From NCBI GenBank assembly GCA_023101885.1, contig JALPQD010000053.1, positions 8,398,979 to 8,462,978 on the forward strand: a stretch of DNA of 64,000 nucleotides, given 5' to 3'. Shown in pieces: positions 1 to 11,047 of this stretch. Position 1 is the stretch's first letter. The number at the start of each line of letters is the position of its first letter. The notes below the pieces were generated by a model. The model searched no databases, was not told where the DNA came from, and worked only from the letters and a program-made list of their open reading frames with translations. This DNA is from Typhlomys cinereus. Its lineage: Eukaryota > Chordata > Mammalia > Rodentia > Platacanthomyidae. Made by a program: the position numbers and the translations under genes.

Positions 1-97
1 ACACACACATACACACATGTGCACACACGCATACATACACATACGCACACACACACAATTGAATAAATAAATAAAAAAGAAAAAGATATTTAAAAAA
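1..97 (+). mobile_element. SINE-1 copy, 3' tail only (cut by window edge)
   Basis: This is a CA-rich tract, then the conserved tail motif AATTGAATAAATAAATAAA and an A-rich end. The same tail closes the complete plus-strand SINE-1 at 51839-52141, and its reverse complement opens the minus-strand copies. The tRNA-like head and the body lie outside the window. The AATAAA in the tail resembles the polyadenylation signal found in some pol III SINEs. Confidence 0.7.
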
Positions 98-114
98 AAG
101 AAAAGAGATTCTGT

Positions 115-540
115 TGCAGTTAGCCTGCTTGATTGCTAATAAATGACCATCAAATGGCTTAAGGTAACAAGGGCATTTATTTTCTTACTGATAGTATGGT
201 TACAATCTATAGTCCAGCTTGACGGGAGAGCGTGTCCTAACACCAGGCCAAGGGAACTGGCCATACTATCTCTATATAATGGCTGAGAGAAGGCAATCCT
301 TACTTGCCAGACCAGCGTATCTAGTCAAGTGTATACAAAAATGCCAACTTCCTCAACCAGCTCTCAGTATTTTATTCATCTGTTCAGGGCCTAGTCCCAT
401 CCACCATAGGATGGGCCTTCACAATCAGCCAGACAATCTCCTTAGGTTTTCTCTGGGCCTAACTTAATCACTAGTTCTCTATAAATGTGATCAGAGCTCA
501 AAACCCTCAACTGTCAAGTTGACACCTGTGCCCAACCATG
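115..540 (-). mobile_element. Solo LTR, family A, copy 1 (MaLR-like)
   Basis: It aligns along its whole length with 16775-17190. Shared landmarks are the GATAAATGA-like start, TGGCTTAAGG, 'gtccagcttga', 'ccagaccagc', the 'ccatgggctgggcc'-like block and the 'gtcaaggtgacacct' end. The motif TTTATT near the left end reads as AATAAA on the minus strand, which places the poly(A) signal near the LTR 3' end and sets the orientation. The family name is not certain. An 82-codon frame at 219-467 is only LTR sequence. Confidence 0.6.
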
Positions 541-714
541 ACAGATCCAAAAACTTAAGGAAATTTAATGAGAAAAGAGAGTATATTCAAATTTCTCATT
601 GTTCCCTAATTCTAAGTACATGGTGTTTTTGGAGTTATTCTTTCATAATGAAATTCATAAAGTTTGATGAAAACACTGCACGCCACTTATCATTTGTTGC
701 TAACTGTATTCATC

Positions 715-1152
715 TGCACTGTTGCTGATAAATCCATGACCAAACAGATTATAAGGTAGCAAGGAATTCTATTTTCTCTTATGTAGTCCAGTTACTGTTC
801 CTAATCCAGCTTGACAGGAGAGTCCACACCAACACCAAGGCCTAGGGAATTGGCCACACAATATCCATATATCCACAGGACTGCTAAGAGAGTTCTGGCA
901 ATCCTTATTTGCCAGACCAGCATGTCTGACTCAGTATACTAAAGGATGTCGACTTCCTTCACCAGTTCCCTCCATCTTATTCACCTGCCCAAAGTCTAGA
1001 TCCAACCACTATAGGATGGTTCTCCCCATCAAGCAGTCAACCTCTTGTGGGCTTGCTCATGGCTTACCTTCACTCTAAATCTTTACAAACGGGCCCAGAG
1101 CTTGGATCACTCAACTTTCAAGTTGATACTTGCATCCAACAATAACAGCATC
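715..1152 (-). mobile_element. Solo LTR, family A, copy 2
   Basis: This is a second, more diverged member of the same family only about 180 bp from copy 1, in the same orientation. It shares TTGCTGATAAAT, 'atccagcttgac', 'gccagaccagcatgtctg', 'ctcaactttcaagttgatact' and the CAACAATAACA end. The pair could be two insertions or an old duplication. Their divergence argues against a recent duplication. Confidence 0.6.
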
Positions 1153-1244
1153 TGAAATAAGATGACACGTTATATTTGCTACAGAGTTTTGGAGTTGCTG
1201 TGAAGTTTTTATAACTTTCTTCAAAATTTTCATTTGAGATCTCT

Positions 1245-1529
1245 TTTTTTAAAATTTTTTTTTTATTTATTCAATTGTGCATGTGCGCATATGTGTATGT
1301 ATGTGTGTGTGTGTGTGTGTAGAACCACAGGCAAATTCGGGACCACCATGGATCACCTCCACCTCCTCCGTGTTTACTCTGCCCCAGGATTCACAGGCTC
1401 TGCTTTACCAGAACCAGAAATGCAGGCCGCCCCCGCTTCCGCCTGCGTCTATACATGAGGTCTAGGATCCGAACTCAGGACCTTCCGCCTGCAAGGCAGA
1501 GGCTTAACCCTTGAGCCACCTCTCCAGCC
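1245..1529 (-). mobile_element. SINE-1, full copy
   Basis: Read on the minus strand: the tRNA-related head (GGCTGGAGAGGTGGCTCAAGGGTTAAG, split here into an A-box-like part and a B-box-like part near 1470-1490), then the CpG-rich body with GAATTTGCCTGTGGTTCTAC, then CA repeats and AATTGAATAAATAAA. It is flanked by near-identical 10-bp repeats, tgagatctct (1235-1244) and tgagatttct (1532-1541), taken as the TSD. Pol III transcription from the internal promoter is expected for the class, not shown here. Confidence 0.8.
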
Positions 1530-1925
1530 TCTGAGATTTCTTAAAAGATCTTTTTGTCCTCTTGATCTTCTTTTTTTTTTTAAGTCAACAAGCAGAAAAG
1601 AGAGCTAATATATTTGAAAATAGAAACTACAGGTTTGCAATAATATGGACCTAATATGTACATCCTGTAAAGAATTTCTGTGGCCATGTACTAAAACTAC
1701 CATCTTTCAGTCATTAAACAGTACTCTAAAAACTAGTTGGTGGGAACCTCCTTAGAAATATCTGAGGAGGAGAAGTATGGCCATGTTGATAGTATATAAG
1801 CCACAGTGAAATGATAAGTTCCTGATGAGAGAAACTTTGAGTCTATCGAAGAACTTAATGAGCCAAGAAGATAGAAGGTGTTGATTTCAAGCAAATTTTG
1901 TTCTGAAAGTATATCGATCATTCTT
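1530..1925. other. Single-copy-looking DNA, no feature
   Basis: AT-rich sequence. A 62-codon minus frame (1733-1921) has no recognisable domain and no supporting signals. I see nothing else in it. Confidence 0.5.
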
Positions 1926-1927
1926 TT

Positions 1928-2235
1928 CTATTAGAAACCACTGAGATGCAGGCAACCTAAGGGGAGAAAGGGAGATTTATTCAGCTTAGAGTTCTGGGAA
2001 GAGATACGGTTCTTCATGGCAGAAAATGGCATGGCTGGCTGGCAGAAACTGGAGATGTCTAAAGTCATTTCAGGGGCTGACTTGTCCTGGAAACAAGGTA
2101 CAGCCACTCCACCTCAAGATCCACCCTCTGTGACATCTCATCCTTCAGCAAGGCTTCACCTCCTGTGGAGTTGCAGCACCATGTTTTTTAACCTCCCAAA
2201 CATCAACCGAGGATTCAAACACATACGCCTGGGGA
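1928..2235 (-). mobile_element. Solo LTR fragment, family B
   Basis: It shares the family B hallmark 'aaggggagaaagggagatttattcagctta' pattern (here broken as AAGGGGAGAAAGGGAG then ATTTATTCAGCTTAG), 'catggctggctggc' and 'cagcaaggctt' with the complete copy at 43222-43577. Ends are eroded. AATAAA reads on the minus strand. A 137-codon frame (2016-2429) runs through it and out the far side and is judged spurious. Confidence 0.6.
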
Positions 2236-2754
2236 GACAACTTATACTCAAACTACGGCACAAAGGGGAAAAAATAGGAAATATGACCAAACAGCAAAGT
2301 AAAAGAAAACAAGCAAGCGAGAACCCACTAATTCTTAATGTACAAAATCAATACAAAACGAGTCAAAGAAACGCTTGTCTACATGGATTATTTTATTCTA
2401 ACTTTGTGGATGAGCCTTGTATGCGCTAGAATCAGCTAGGGCAGAAACCCGCTGACTTGGCATCCACAAGCAGCCCTCAATCTTGTTAGAGTTCCCTGTT
2501 GAGAATTCACTTTCAGGAGACCTGTTGCTTTATTTATTCAATCCACAGATGGAGCTTAATCACCACACATAAAGAATAATCCTTACCAATCAGTTTAAAA
2601 CTTCTTTGGGAAAAATCGGGTGAAGGATACAGACATTAGGCAAATGTAAAATTGCTATTAAGCGTATGGAAAAATGTTCGTTTGGACAAGAGAAAAGTTC
2701 TAAGGGAAGTGACATATTAATATTTTAAAATCTATTAACGTGAACAGTAAACGC
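2236..2754. other. Single-copy-looking DNA
   Basis: No repeat, RNA gene or convincing reading frame seen. It includes short A-rich runs and an AT-rich tail before the next SINE. Confidence 0.4.
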
Positions 2755-2757
2755 CCA

Positions 2758-2985
2758 GTGGAGTTAGAGAGATGGCTCAATTGGCAGAGCGTTTGCCACA
2801 TAAGCATTAGTTCATTTCCAAAACCCACATAAAAACCAGAGTGGGACTGTACGTTTGTAACCCCAACACTGAGCAGGCACGGACAGGGGGAATATCTGGG
2901 GCTTTCTAGCCACCCAACTTCTACCTACTTAGTGAGTTCTAGCTTCTGGTTAGAAACCCTGTCTCATAAACTGAGAACTCTTTTA
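2758..2985 (+). mobile_element. B3-like SINE, diverged
   Basis: It begins with the B2/B3 head GTTAGAGAGATGGCTCAATTGG, continues with the 'aacccacataaaaa' block, and ends with 'aaccctgtctcataaa', the B3 pattern. Many mutations and missing CpGs indicate an old copy. The head resembles a tRNA but has lost the fold, so no tRNA gene is called. Confidence 0.6.
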
Positions 2986-3243
2986 AAGCTTCTTTAGGTC
3001 TTGAAACAAGTGTGCAATGTTCTGAAGGCATTTTGACAATGCATACATTCCATTTTCCTCTTTTCCTATTGCTATTTGGTCCATTTTGATAGAGATACAC
3101 AATGATGATTCTTCAGAATTATAGTCTTCAGATGACCCTTTAAAGAGAGCAGGAGTTATCAATTGTTTTCCTATAAAGGTCTAGGGCTTGGTCTTTATCT
3201 CAATTACCACTCTACTATTTTTTATGTTTTTATATCATATGTT

Positions 3244-3765
3244 TCTTTTTTTTATTTATTTCTTCCACTCATACAATGTTGATAAGTACCCCATTCCCCT
3301 CCCTCCCTCCACCTCTCCCTGGATTCCCTTTGCTCCCTCCCCCCTTTTCCTTTTCCTTTCCCCCCTCCCTCCCTATCTCCCAATGCCCCCTCCCCCCATT
3401 CCTGGAGCATCCTTTAGTATGCATGACAAACTTCCCTCTGGGTCCTCCTCTCTGATGAGGTGTAAGGACTCAGTAGCATTGCCTAGAACTCTTTTTTGTG
3501 TTCCCCTTTAGTATAGGAACACTATTGTGGTTGTAAATCCGTTGCCTCTAAGGATCATAGTGCCAGTGATCCATGCTAGACTTTGAGGGTTCAATGATAT
3601 GTTGGTCATTGCTCAAGTCATGCAAAGTCCTATTATGATTACTTCGGCCCTAACTTGTATGGAGTATCTTGTATATCGTTGCTCCTCCCCATCTTGAGGC
3701 TCTTACAATCTTACCACCCCATCTTCTGCAATTTCCCTGTAATGCTCTACTATTGTAGGAAAAAA
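3244..3765 (-). mobile_element. LINE-1 3' end (3' UTR)
   Basis: The plus strand reads T-rich sequence, then ACTCATACAATGTTGATAAG, a long C-rich pyrimidine tract (G-rich on the sense strand), then 'ctggagcatcctttagtatgcatgacaaacttccctctg'-type sequence (3402-3440). The same order is seen at 29195-29760, 39493-39680 and 63860-64000. A G-rich 3' UTR tract followed by poly(A) is typical of rodent L1. No ORF2 remains. Confidence 0.7.
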
Positions 3766-3892
3766 GAGACAAAGAGAACAAGCAGACAGATAAGAGTGAT
3801 GAACTTTGAAAAGACTTTATAGGCACAGAAATTTGAATTTCATGTAACTCATATTTTACTGAATATTATTGTTCTTAAGTCTTAAAATATTA

Positions 3893-4171
3893 AGGTGGCT
3901 CAGGGGTTAAGCCTCTGCATTGCAGGCGGAAGGTCCTGGGGTCAGATCCTAGATCCCACGTATAGACTCTGGGCGGAAGCGGGGGAGGGGGGGCTGCGCT
4001 TCTGGCCCTGGTAGGGCAGAGTAAACAAAGAGGAGGCAGAGGCGGTCCATGGTGCTTCCCGAATTCGCCCGTGGTTCTACACACACACATACATACACAT
4101 ACATACACACGCACACACACACATACGCACACACACAATTGAATAAAAAAATTTAAAAAAAAGAAAAAAAT
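3893..4171 (+). mobile_element. SINE-1, 5'-truncated by a few bases
   Basis: It starts at GGTGGCTCAGGGGTTAAG, lacking the usual GGGCTGGAGA, and keeps the B-box-like GGTCCTGGGGTCAGATCC, the CpG-rich body, GAATTCGCCCGTGGTTCTAC, CA repeats and AATTGAATAAA. Imperfect flanking repeats (cttaaaatatt at 3881-3891 and gttaaaactatt at 4172-4183) are probably the TSD. Confidence 0.8.
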
Positions 4172-4555
4172 GTTAAAACTATTGAAACCACTCAAGTCAT
4201 TGGTTTTTAAAAAGTCGTTGTTTAAATTACAGACACTTATTAGGTAATTTGATACACAGAGATTGTTAGGTCTGTATAGATGTTTTATAAACACCAAATT
4301 TTACCTACTAAAATAAAGGTAGCTATGCTATGAAAATCTTAGAAACATTTATAATGTAACTATCAGATAAAATAATGTATTTAGTTATGATCTGATGTGA
4401 ATCAAGGATGATTTAATCAATGATTGAAAGAAGTTTTCTGTTTGGGTGGTAGAGGAACTGGATCTTTTTAGAGGATGTTGAGATCTGATCTGAGTTTGGA
4501 AATATTATCGTGTGGGAAAGTGTTAATGCAGGTGCAGAGAGGGGAAGTGGGTTCA

Positions 4556-4939
4556 GGTCATGGTTTGAATGTGGGTGGTCTCCAGGAGGTTCATGTATTT
4601 GCATCCTTACCTGCTGTTAATGTTTGGGAAGATTGTGGAACCTTTAGGAGGTGGAGCCTTGCTGGAAGAAGGCATACCACAGAGGGGCAGGACTTCATGG
4701 ATAGCCCCACCTTGCTTCTACAGTAGTCCAGTCAATAGTCTGCTCTTGTCCTCTGTTCTTGTTCCCTCAAACTCTATGATGTCTGTGGTCACTGCAGGTC
4801 ACTAAGTCACCTGCCATGCCTTTCTCGCCATATTTGACCACATCTTCCCTCTAGAACCTTAAGCCAAATAATCTCTCCTCTTCTCCCTTAAGTTGTGTTT
4901 GAGTGTTGTCTTTGAACAACAGAAAGAGTAGCTGTGACA
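4556..4939 (+). mobile_element. Solo LTR, family B
   Basis: It matches the family start (GTCATGGTTTGAA) and end (GAGTAGCTGTGACA). It carries 'tttgggaagattgtgg', 'ggtggagccttgctggaa', and the poly(A) region 'aagccaaataatctctcctc' (AATAAT in place of AATAAA). The flanks gttca and gtaca match at four of five bases, as expected for an old 5-bp TSD. The LTR first base is G, not T. Confidence 0.65.
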
Positions 4940-4991
4940 GTACAGAAATATGTCACAATCTTTACAGCTTTGCTTGGGGTTGACTGCTTAA

Positions 4992-5520
4992 TTCCATTTT
5001 TGCTAATTATTTTTATTTTTAACTTATTCTTTGGCAATTTTGTAGATGAATACAATGAATATAAGTCATTTCATCCCATGTTATTTGATTCTATACCCCC
5101 CTCCTCCCACTCAAAGCCTTCTCAACAAGTATCCCTCTTAATTTTATATCTTTTTTTGAGTGTGGCCCACTGGATTTCATATGAGTTACCTGTACTGGTA
5201 TGTGCCTGAGTGTTTGCTAGAACATGAGTCCATAAATTTGTCTAGTGGGTATACCACTGAAGAAAGTAGCTTCCCTTTCCTCATCTATCTAGTATTAGCC
5301 ACCAATGAATAGTCTCTCATGGAGAGGTGGTAGCTTATGAGAGCTTCCTTTTCCATGATAAGAAGTTGAGACGCCAAATCTTGCACAGGTCTTTCATGTA
5401 GAAGTAACACAGCTGCAGTGATTTCTTCAATGTTTTATGAACCTCGAGTGGGGGGAGGATTTAGATGTCCTGTTTGAGGCTGAATACTCCACAATTTCTT
5501 ATTCTCTGTAATTTAACTAA
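4992..5520 (-). mobile_element. LINE-1 3' end, older subfamily
   Basis: The plus strand shows T-rich DNA, 'gatgaatacaatgaatataa', 'cccccctcctcccactc', then 'gccaccaatgaatagtctctcatgg' (split across 5298-5322) and 'tggtagcttatgagagc'. This order follows the reverse complement of rodent L1 3' UTRs. It is more diverged than the copies at 3244 and 29195. Confidence 0.55.
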
Positions 5521-7940
5521 TTGTGGGTTTTCTGTATCAAAGTAACCGAGTAAATAATAAAACAATGTTAATGGTTAAGTATATGTAATGAGTTCAGTGA
5601 AGGCTTAAGTTAAGGTGTCGCTAAATATTTTACATGGTCTACTTTTTTCTTCCCCTAGATCTTAATCATAGAACATTCCAAGCACATGAATAAGAAGAGA
5701 TTGTTGAAGCGTTGTCCCTAGCAACTATCTTCCAGATTCAAAGATTAATCTATGGCCAAACTTTCTCTGACATCTATTCTCTGAATAAATAATCATTTTT
5801 CCAGATTTCAAATTCTATAATATGCACTCTATTTTGCTGCGTTCTTTGAGTTCTCTGTAAATTGAACTATTTCTGAAGGTTTGATCATATAATTTTAACA
5901 ACTAAGTTCTTTCATCAGCTTCTAGACTCGTACAAGATTTAAAACTATGAGTAGTATTGCTACTTCAAATTCAATTTCAGGAGAATTTATCACTGTTAGC
6001 CTAACTTACTCTGAGATCACATCTCTGTTTTCTTCCTCTGGCCATGAAACCCAGGTTATCAAAAATACCAAAACTTGTAGAAACTGGAGCATTCTGTCCC
6101 CCCCCCCCCTAATGTGGTACCATACTGGAAAATAAATCAATGATACTCACCATAATATGACATCAGAAAAGAATACATGGTGCTGCTTCTCAGGTAGCTG
6201 TCTCTGTTTTGGCTATTGCAGCTCTACAATATTCCCTTCATGAATGTGCAGGCAAATTATTGTGTTTCAAAGTTATGCAGGTCGCTTTGCTTTATGTGTA
6301 AGGACTGTATCTTAACAAGCTGTATATTTAGGAACACTTACTTTATCTTATGATATTTTGTCATTGTGTTAAAAAGATTAGATTACACTGTGTGTAGTAG
6401 CACAAATCTGCTATCAAGGTACAGTCTCTGTTCCTTGTTTGTTGTTTTGTGTTTGTCTGTTAAAATTCATGTTCGGACACTAAACTTTTAAAAGTATATA
6501 TAATAACATATATCAGTGGGATAGATCCTCTGTCTACTTCATTGTGCTTTTTCATGGTTTTCTTTATTATTATTGTTCATTCATTTTTTTTTCCAGAGAA
6601 ACCTAAAAATCAACTTGTGAAGTATGGTTTCCAGAGAGAACATAATGTTTTTGGTTTGGATTGTATAAATTTAGATCAAATGGATATATATATATATCAA
6701 TGTGGAAGAAAAAAATCTTAGCAATGCCAATTTCAAATTAGAGATGTCACATGATCACAAAATATTTGTTTTAACTCTAGTTTTAATGGTGATACTTAAT
6801 ATATGAATCCTGAAATTTTCTTGTATATCAAGCCTATTCCAATTTAAGACATGTGGTTTCACTTGTGACATCATTGCCTTTATTTTCAGCATAATGAATA
6901 CATGATTTTACTATACAATGACAACTTCTTAATGTCCATTTTGATCTAGTTTGCATAAGTAATTGGGCAGGTTAAAGTGCACTACTGAGCCATAGCCTGA
7001 TATTTGCAACATTTTTTCCATTTACTGTTTGCATCATGTTGTCATGGGTTTATGGAAGCTTTATAGTAAAAAAAAAATCTGTTATTCTTGTTGCTATAAC
7101 ATCTGTGAGATAATTAATTAGCTACAATTGAAACTGAAATGCAGCAGGTCTGTTGGAATCTTTGTTGCCGCTTATGAACATGATCTCAGCAATGTTGCAA
7201 ATCCATATTCCAGACCTTGCTCATCACATTGGAATCATGTGGTCTGACCATGATGGATTGGCGTTACTTCCTTTCTTCCATTCCCAACTCTCGTACCATG
7301 TGTAGACTTAGAATATTGTCATGTGACTTTCCCTGGGGAGACATGAGCTAATGCCTTTTTACTGAATATAGGGTACAAATGACAGATCAAAGAAACAATA
7401 TGACCCAAGTCTAGCTTAGTGAAGCAGTGAGCGTAGTGGAGTTTGCTTACCCGGAGTATTCATGATGCGTATCTACAGAAGCATAGATGACTCAGAAACA
7501 ACTGACTCACCCAAGACACCCTTAATCACAGCGGCTCAACAAGTCAGAGATGTTCCTGAAGGCAGCTGAATTGGTGGTCGTCTTCTCTGCCTAGCAATTG
7601 CTACTGCTTAAATAACTTTGAAAAAGAAACTTGTGAGTCCTGTAAATTTCAGGAAGTTTATGAAATTTGTAAGTTTTTATTTGACACTTTCTGTATCTCA
7701 TGAGCTTTCCTTCTCCCTCCTGCAGGAACCATTTCAATTCTGAAGATGTTGCACAAGTATATCATGCTTGTGGCTTATCTACTAAATTTTTTTGCATTAT
7801 CAAGTAAATCATCTTGGTCTATTCTACATATCGGAATAAAATTAGTGTTTTCAGAGTTGCAATAAAATGGATATCAGAGTTGATACAGTAAATACTAAGT
7901 AAACGTTTATTAATTGGCAGACTCTTCCCACGTTTTTTCC
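5521..7940. other. Long single-copy-looking AT-rich block
   Basis: About 2.4 kb with almost no interspersed repeat that I can recognise, apart from a C10 run near 6103 and a short TA run near 6684. No reading frame longer than 62 codons and no plausible exon. It could hold old unrecognised repeats or conserved non-coding DNA. Confidence 0.45.
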
Positions 7941-7941
7941 A

Positions 7942-8085
7942 CATGTCAATTTATCCTTACAGTAATCTGGAGCTATAGGCACTATTTCCTAATTCTGTAA
8001 GATTGGACTGAAGTGGCAATATAGATATGATTTCAATCTGACTCAGGAGTTCATATTCTTGTCTACTACACTGTACTGTCCCTAG
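7942..8085 (+). mobile_element. Old MIR/L2-class fragment
   Basis: The order 'ccttacagtaatctggagctataggcac', 'ctaattctgtaagattgg', 'gatttcaatctgac' and 'tactacactgtactgtc' matches the 'cattttacagatgagg ... gattcgaaccc ... ctacactgta' pattern of ancient MIR-type repeats. Identity is low. Confidence 0.45.
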
Positions 8086-8127
8086 GTTCCAGAATGGCTT
8101 CTGTTCACGTAAGCATAGTGCATTGGG

Positions 8128-8400
8128 TTGGGGTGTGAGAAATTGTTCAGCTGGTAAAGCAGTTGTCATGAAAGTAAGAAGATAGTTTAATCCCAGAGCC
8201 CATGTAAAAATGCCAGGGTGGTGGAACGTTCCTATAATCCAAGGATCCCTGGGCCTATTGGTTAACTAATCTAAGCTAATTGGTGATCTCCAGGCCAGTG
8301 AGAGACCCCGTATCAAAGGAGAGGAAATCAAAGGAGAGGAAATCACCTTCTTGGGGATGACACTGACATTGTCCTTTAACCTCTACATGTACATACACGT
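8128..8400 (+). mobile_element. B3 SINE
   Basis: It has the B3 elements in order: the head 'attgttcagctggtaaagcag', 'gcccatgtaaaaatgccagg', 'ggtgatctccaggccagtgagagaccccgtatcaaa' (in parts, 8282-8318), and a TG-rich end. A 14-bp unit GGAGAGGAAATCAA is repeated twice in tandem at 8319-8345. Confidence 0.7.
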
Positions 8401-8634
8401 GTGTGTATGAGTCTGCAAGTTCATATGCAACCACATATTCATGAAAATACCCTCAAGGTATACATGTATATATGTGAAAAGCCATGTGGACTGATCTCTT
8501 TCCGTAGATATGGCTTAGTGTCAGCTATTGATAAAGACAAATGTTATCTATTTTCTGGTGAAAGGAGTAGAGATAGTAAATTAAAAAGAATAGTAAGCGA
8601 AGATGGAGACGCATTGAAGGTATCTATCAACTAT

Positions 8635-8792
8635 CTGCCCTGTCTATCTATCTATAGATGTCTATCGATGTCCATCTATTCATCATCTATCTGTCATTCA
8701 TCATGTGTATATATTATTCAATATACATCCCTCTATTATATATATATATATATAAAATCTATCATTCTCTATGTATACATGTATCATGTAAC

Positions 8793-8836
<44 letters not shown>

Positions 8837-8935
8837 TCTATTTATCTATCTGTCTATCATCATTATCATCTATCTACTATCTACTTTCTGTGTATCTTTC
8901 TGTCTATTCATCTATCCACTTACTTTCCTATCTTT
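8635..8935. repeat. TCTA/TCTG tetranucleotide microsatellite cluster
   Basis: Compound (TCTA)n and (TCTG)n, with the purest part at 8798-8855 (TCTG runs, then TCTA runs), interrupted by a TA run near 8739-8754. The long frames across it (8401-8958, 8658-8939) are runs of Ser, Ile, Tyr and Leu encoded by the repeat and are not genes. Confidence 0.9.
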
Positions 8936-9284
8936 ATAGCTATGGAAGGGGAGGATGATTGCTAACTTTCTAAGTGAGTTTTACAGGGAATATTGTATTT
9001 TAAGTATCAACGAGTTACATTATTAAACTGTACTTCTAAAAAAGAAATCAGTATAAGAATCGATGTGGAGAGGCCAGATGACCCTGTCAGCAACATAATT
9101 CATTATCAAAACCGTATCGTGAACAAACATAGTTTGTAAGGTCTGGAGAGAAATAGTTAAGAACTAGAATAAACTGGAAGTTTTGGTGTCCTGATGGAGC
9201 AAATATCTCTTGGTTAGTGAAACTGAGAAAATGCTTGTTATTTCTAAATGAAGTTCTTTTTCTAAAAAATATTTTGTTTCATTT

Positions 9285-9549
9285 ATTTTTTGTGCGTGTG
9301 TGTGTGTGTGTGTGTGTGTATGCATGTATGTACTGTGTGTCCCTGTGAAGGACCAAGGACCTAACTTTGGGAATTATCCTGGATCTCTTTCTTGTTTCCC
9401 TCTAGGATTTCCCAGGCTCTACCCACTATGGCTAGAAGTGCAGGCCACCACTATTTCTGCCTGGCATTTTTATGTGGGACATGGGAACCAAACTCTGGAC
9501 CTTCTGCTTGCAAGACAGAGTTTTAACCCCTGAGCCATCTCCCTAGCCC
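9285..9549 (-). mobile_element. SINE-2 copy
   Basis: On the minus strand: head GGGCTAGGGAGATGGCTCAGGGGTTAAA, the 'cccatgtcccacataaaaatgccagg' block, the body with 'atccaggataattcccaaagt', 'ggtccttcacagggacacac', then a CA tail. The head is that of SINE-1, but the body differs. It is slightly diverged. The TSD is unclear. Confidence 0.75.
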
Positions 9550-9550
9550 A

Positions 9551-10055
9551 TAAAGAAATTCTTATTTAGAAGAAATGACCTTCTAACTAAGTTAGGGTCA
9601 CAGGGAGAAAAAGAAAAACTTTTAGTTATGACTGCATTTTAAAAGAGGAAATATTGTGCTCTTAAATTTGTCAAAGAAGCCTCAATAATAGACAATTTAC
9701 TACTTGTTGAAAACCATTTAACTATGAAAGTATAATGTTTAACAATCCAATTTTTTGAAAAAATGAAATTATTGACTGAAGTAGTCAACTGTCTTCAAAC
9801 ATAACAACTGTGAAGAGAGTAATGTCATTATTATCTTTGGGATATTAGAGAGGTGGAAATAATAGGAATATGGGGAAACAAAACAGTAGTAAGTTTCATT
9901 CAAGCCAATAGCTTTGCATCATTTTAAATCGTCTAAAATTACGTGTCTTGGATATGTTCATTCCCTACTTATTATGTCCTCCTACCATCTAATCATTCCT
10001 TTTTGTCCTTCCCACTGTATTTCCCAATGTAAAATTTCCATTTTGGATGAATACT
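9551..10055. other. Single-copy-looking DNA
   Basis: AT-rich, no repeat or gene recognised. Confidence 0.4.
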
Positions 10056-10061
10056 TTGTGT

Positions 10062-10425
10062 GACAACTAGTCTCACTCATTAACTTGACACTTGGGAGGT
10101 GGGCCTTTGTGAATTCCTATGAAGAACCTAGTTAAGGTGGGTATTTGAGCAGGCCTATGGAAGACTGTCTCAATTGCATAAGTGATGTGCGAAGGCCCAC
10201 CCCACTATGGATAAGACCATTTCCTGTACAGGTGAATAGATGGAGAGTGCTCATCAGAATTTTGGCAAGCTAGAAAGTAGGCATGTGATACTGGTCCTCC
10301 TCACGCTTTGCTTTGATTCTTGACTTCTGGCTATTCAGCTGTAATCTGGAATTCTGAGGTGGATAGAATCTCTTGTTTCTCTAAATCGTTTGGATTAGGT
10401 AGGTATTCATTATAGCTGCAAAACT
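10062..10425 (+). mobile_element. LTR-like element, family C
   Basis: TGTGACAACTAGTCTCACTC start, then ATTAACTTGACAC, 'gtctcaattgcataa', 'aaggcccaccccactatgg', and a GTTTCTCTAAATC 3' part. The same outline recurs at 50838-51208 and in a truncated form at 22508. It resembles abundant rodent elements that begin near 'caacttgacac'. The exact family is not assigned. Confidence 0.45.
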
Positions 10426-10761
10426 GCAAAACTAAAATAGCTTGGAAATAGCTGCTTACTTTGTATGAGCAAAGAACACTGGTGTGATAGTCAACAGGCT
10501 TTTGGATTTATGATTGATTGATCAAACATCGGTGATAAACCTCTGGGCTACATAAAACTATATTTTATTCCTTGGTATTTAATAGAAAAACGATTTAAAA
10601 GTAAGATGTAATATGTGTGCTGGATACAACCAATTGTCTACATTGTTACTATCAGGGGTAAAAAATTTAAACACAGATGAAGTTTGTAGGAAATGGACTT
10701 TTTGAAATTTGTCCAAAGTATGATTTATTACCAAAATTTCAACAGTCTCAGGAATATATAA

Positions 10762-10777
10762 TTTTTTTATTTATTCA

Positions 10778-10825
<48 letters not shown>

Positions 10826-11047
10826 ACCACGGACGAATTCGGGAACCACCATGGGCCGCCTCCACCTTCTTCTTGTTTATTCTGCCCTGGGATTCACAGG
10901 CTCCGCCTTACCAGGACCAGAAACACAGGCTACCCCGCACCCCCCCACCCCGTTTCCGCCCGGCGACTATACGTGGGGTCTAGGATCCGAATGCAGGACC
11001 TTCTACCTGCAAAGCAGAGGCTTAACCCCGAGCCACCTCTCCAGCCC
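10762..11047 (-). mobile_element. SINE-1, complete, perfect TSD
   Basis: Flanked by identical 13-bp repeats caggaatatataa (10749-10761 and 11048-11060). On the minus strand: head GGGGCTGGAGAGGTGGCTCG, the body with several CpGs including GAATTCGTCCGTGGTTCTAC, (CA)21, then AATTGAATAAATAAAAAAA. The long uninterrupted dinucleotide run and intact CpGs suggest a recent insertion. Frames of 113-127 codons across it are not genes. Confidence 0.9.

Noticed and set aside
3188..3511. 107-codon Pro/Phe-rich frame
   Set aside because: It is the C-rich tract of a reversed L1 3' UTR.
8401..8958. 185-codon plus frame
   Set aside because: The second half is TCTA/TCTG repeat and the first half is the tail of a B3 SINE.
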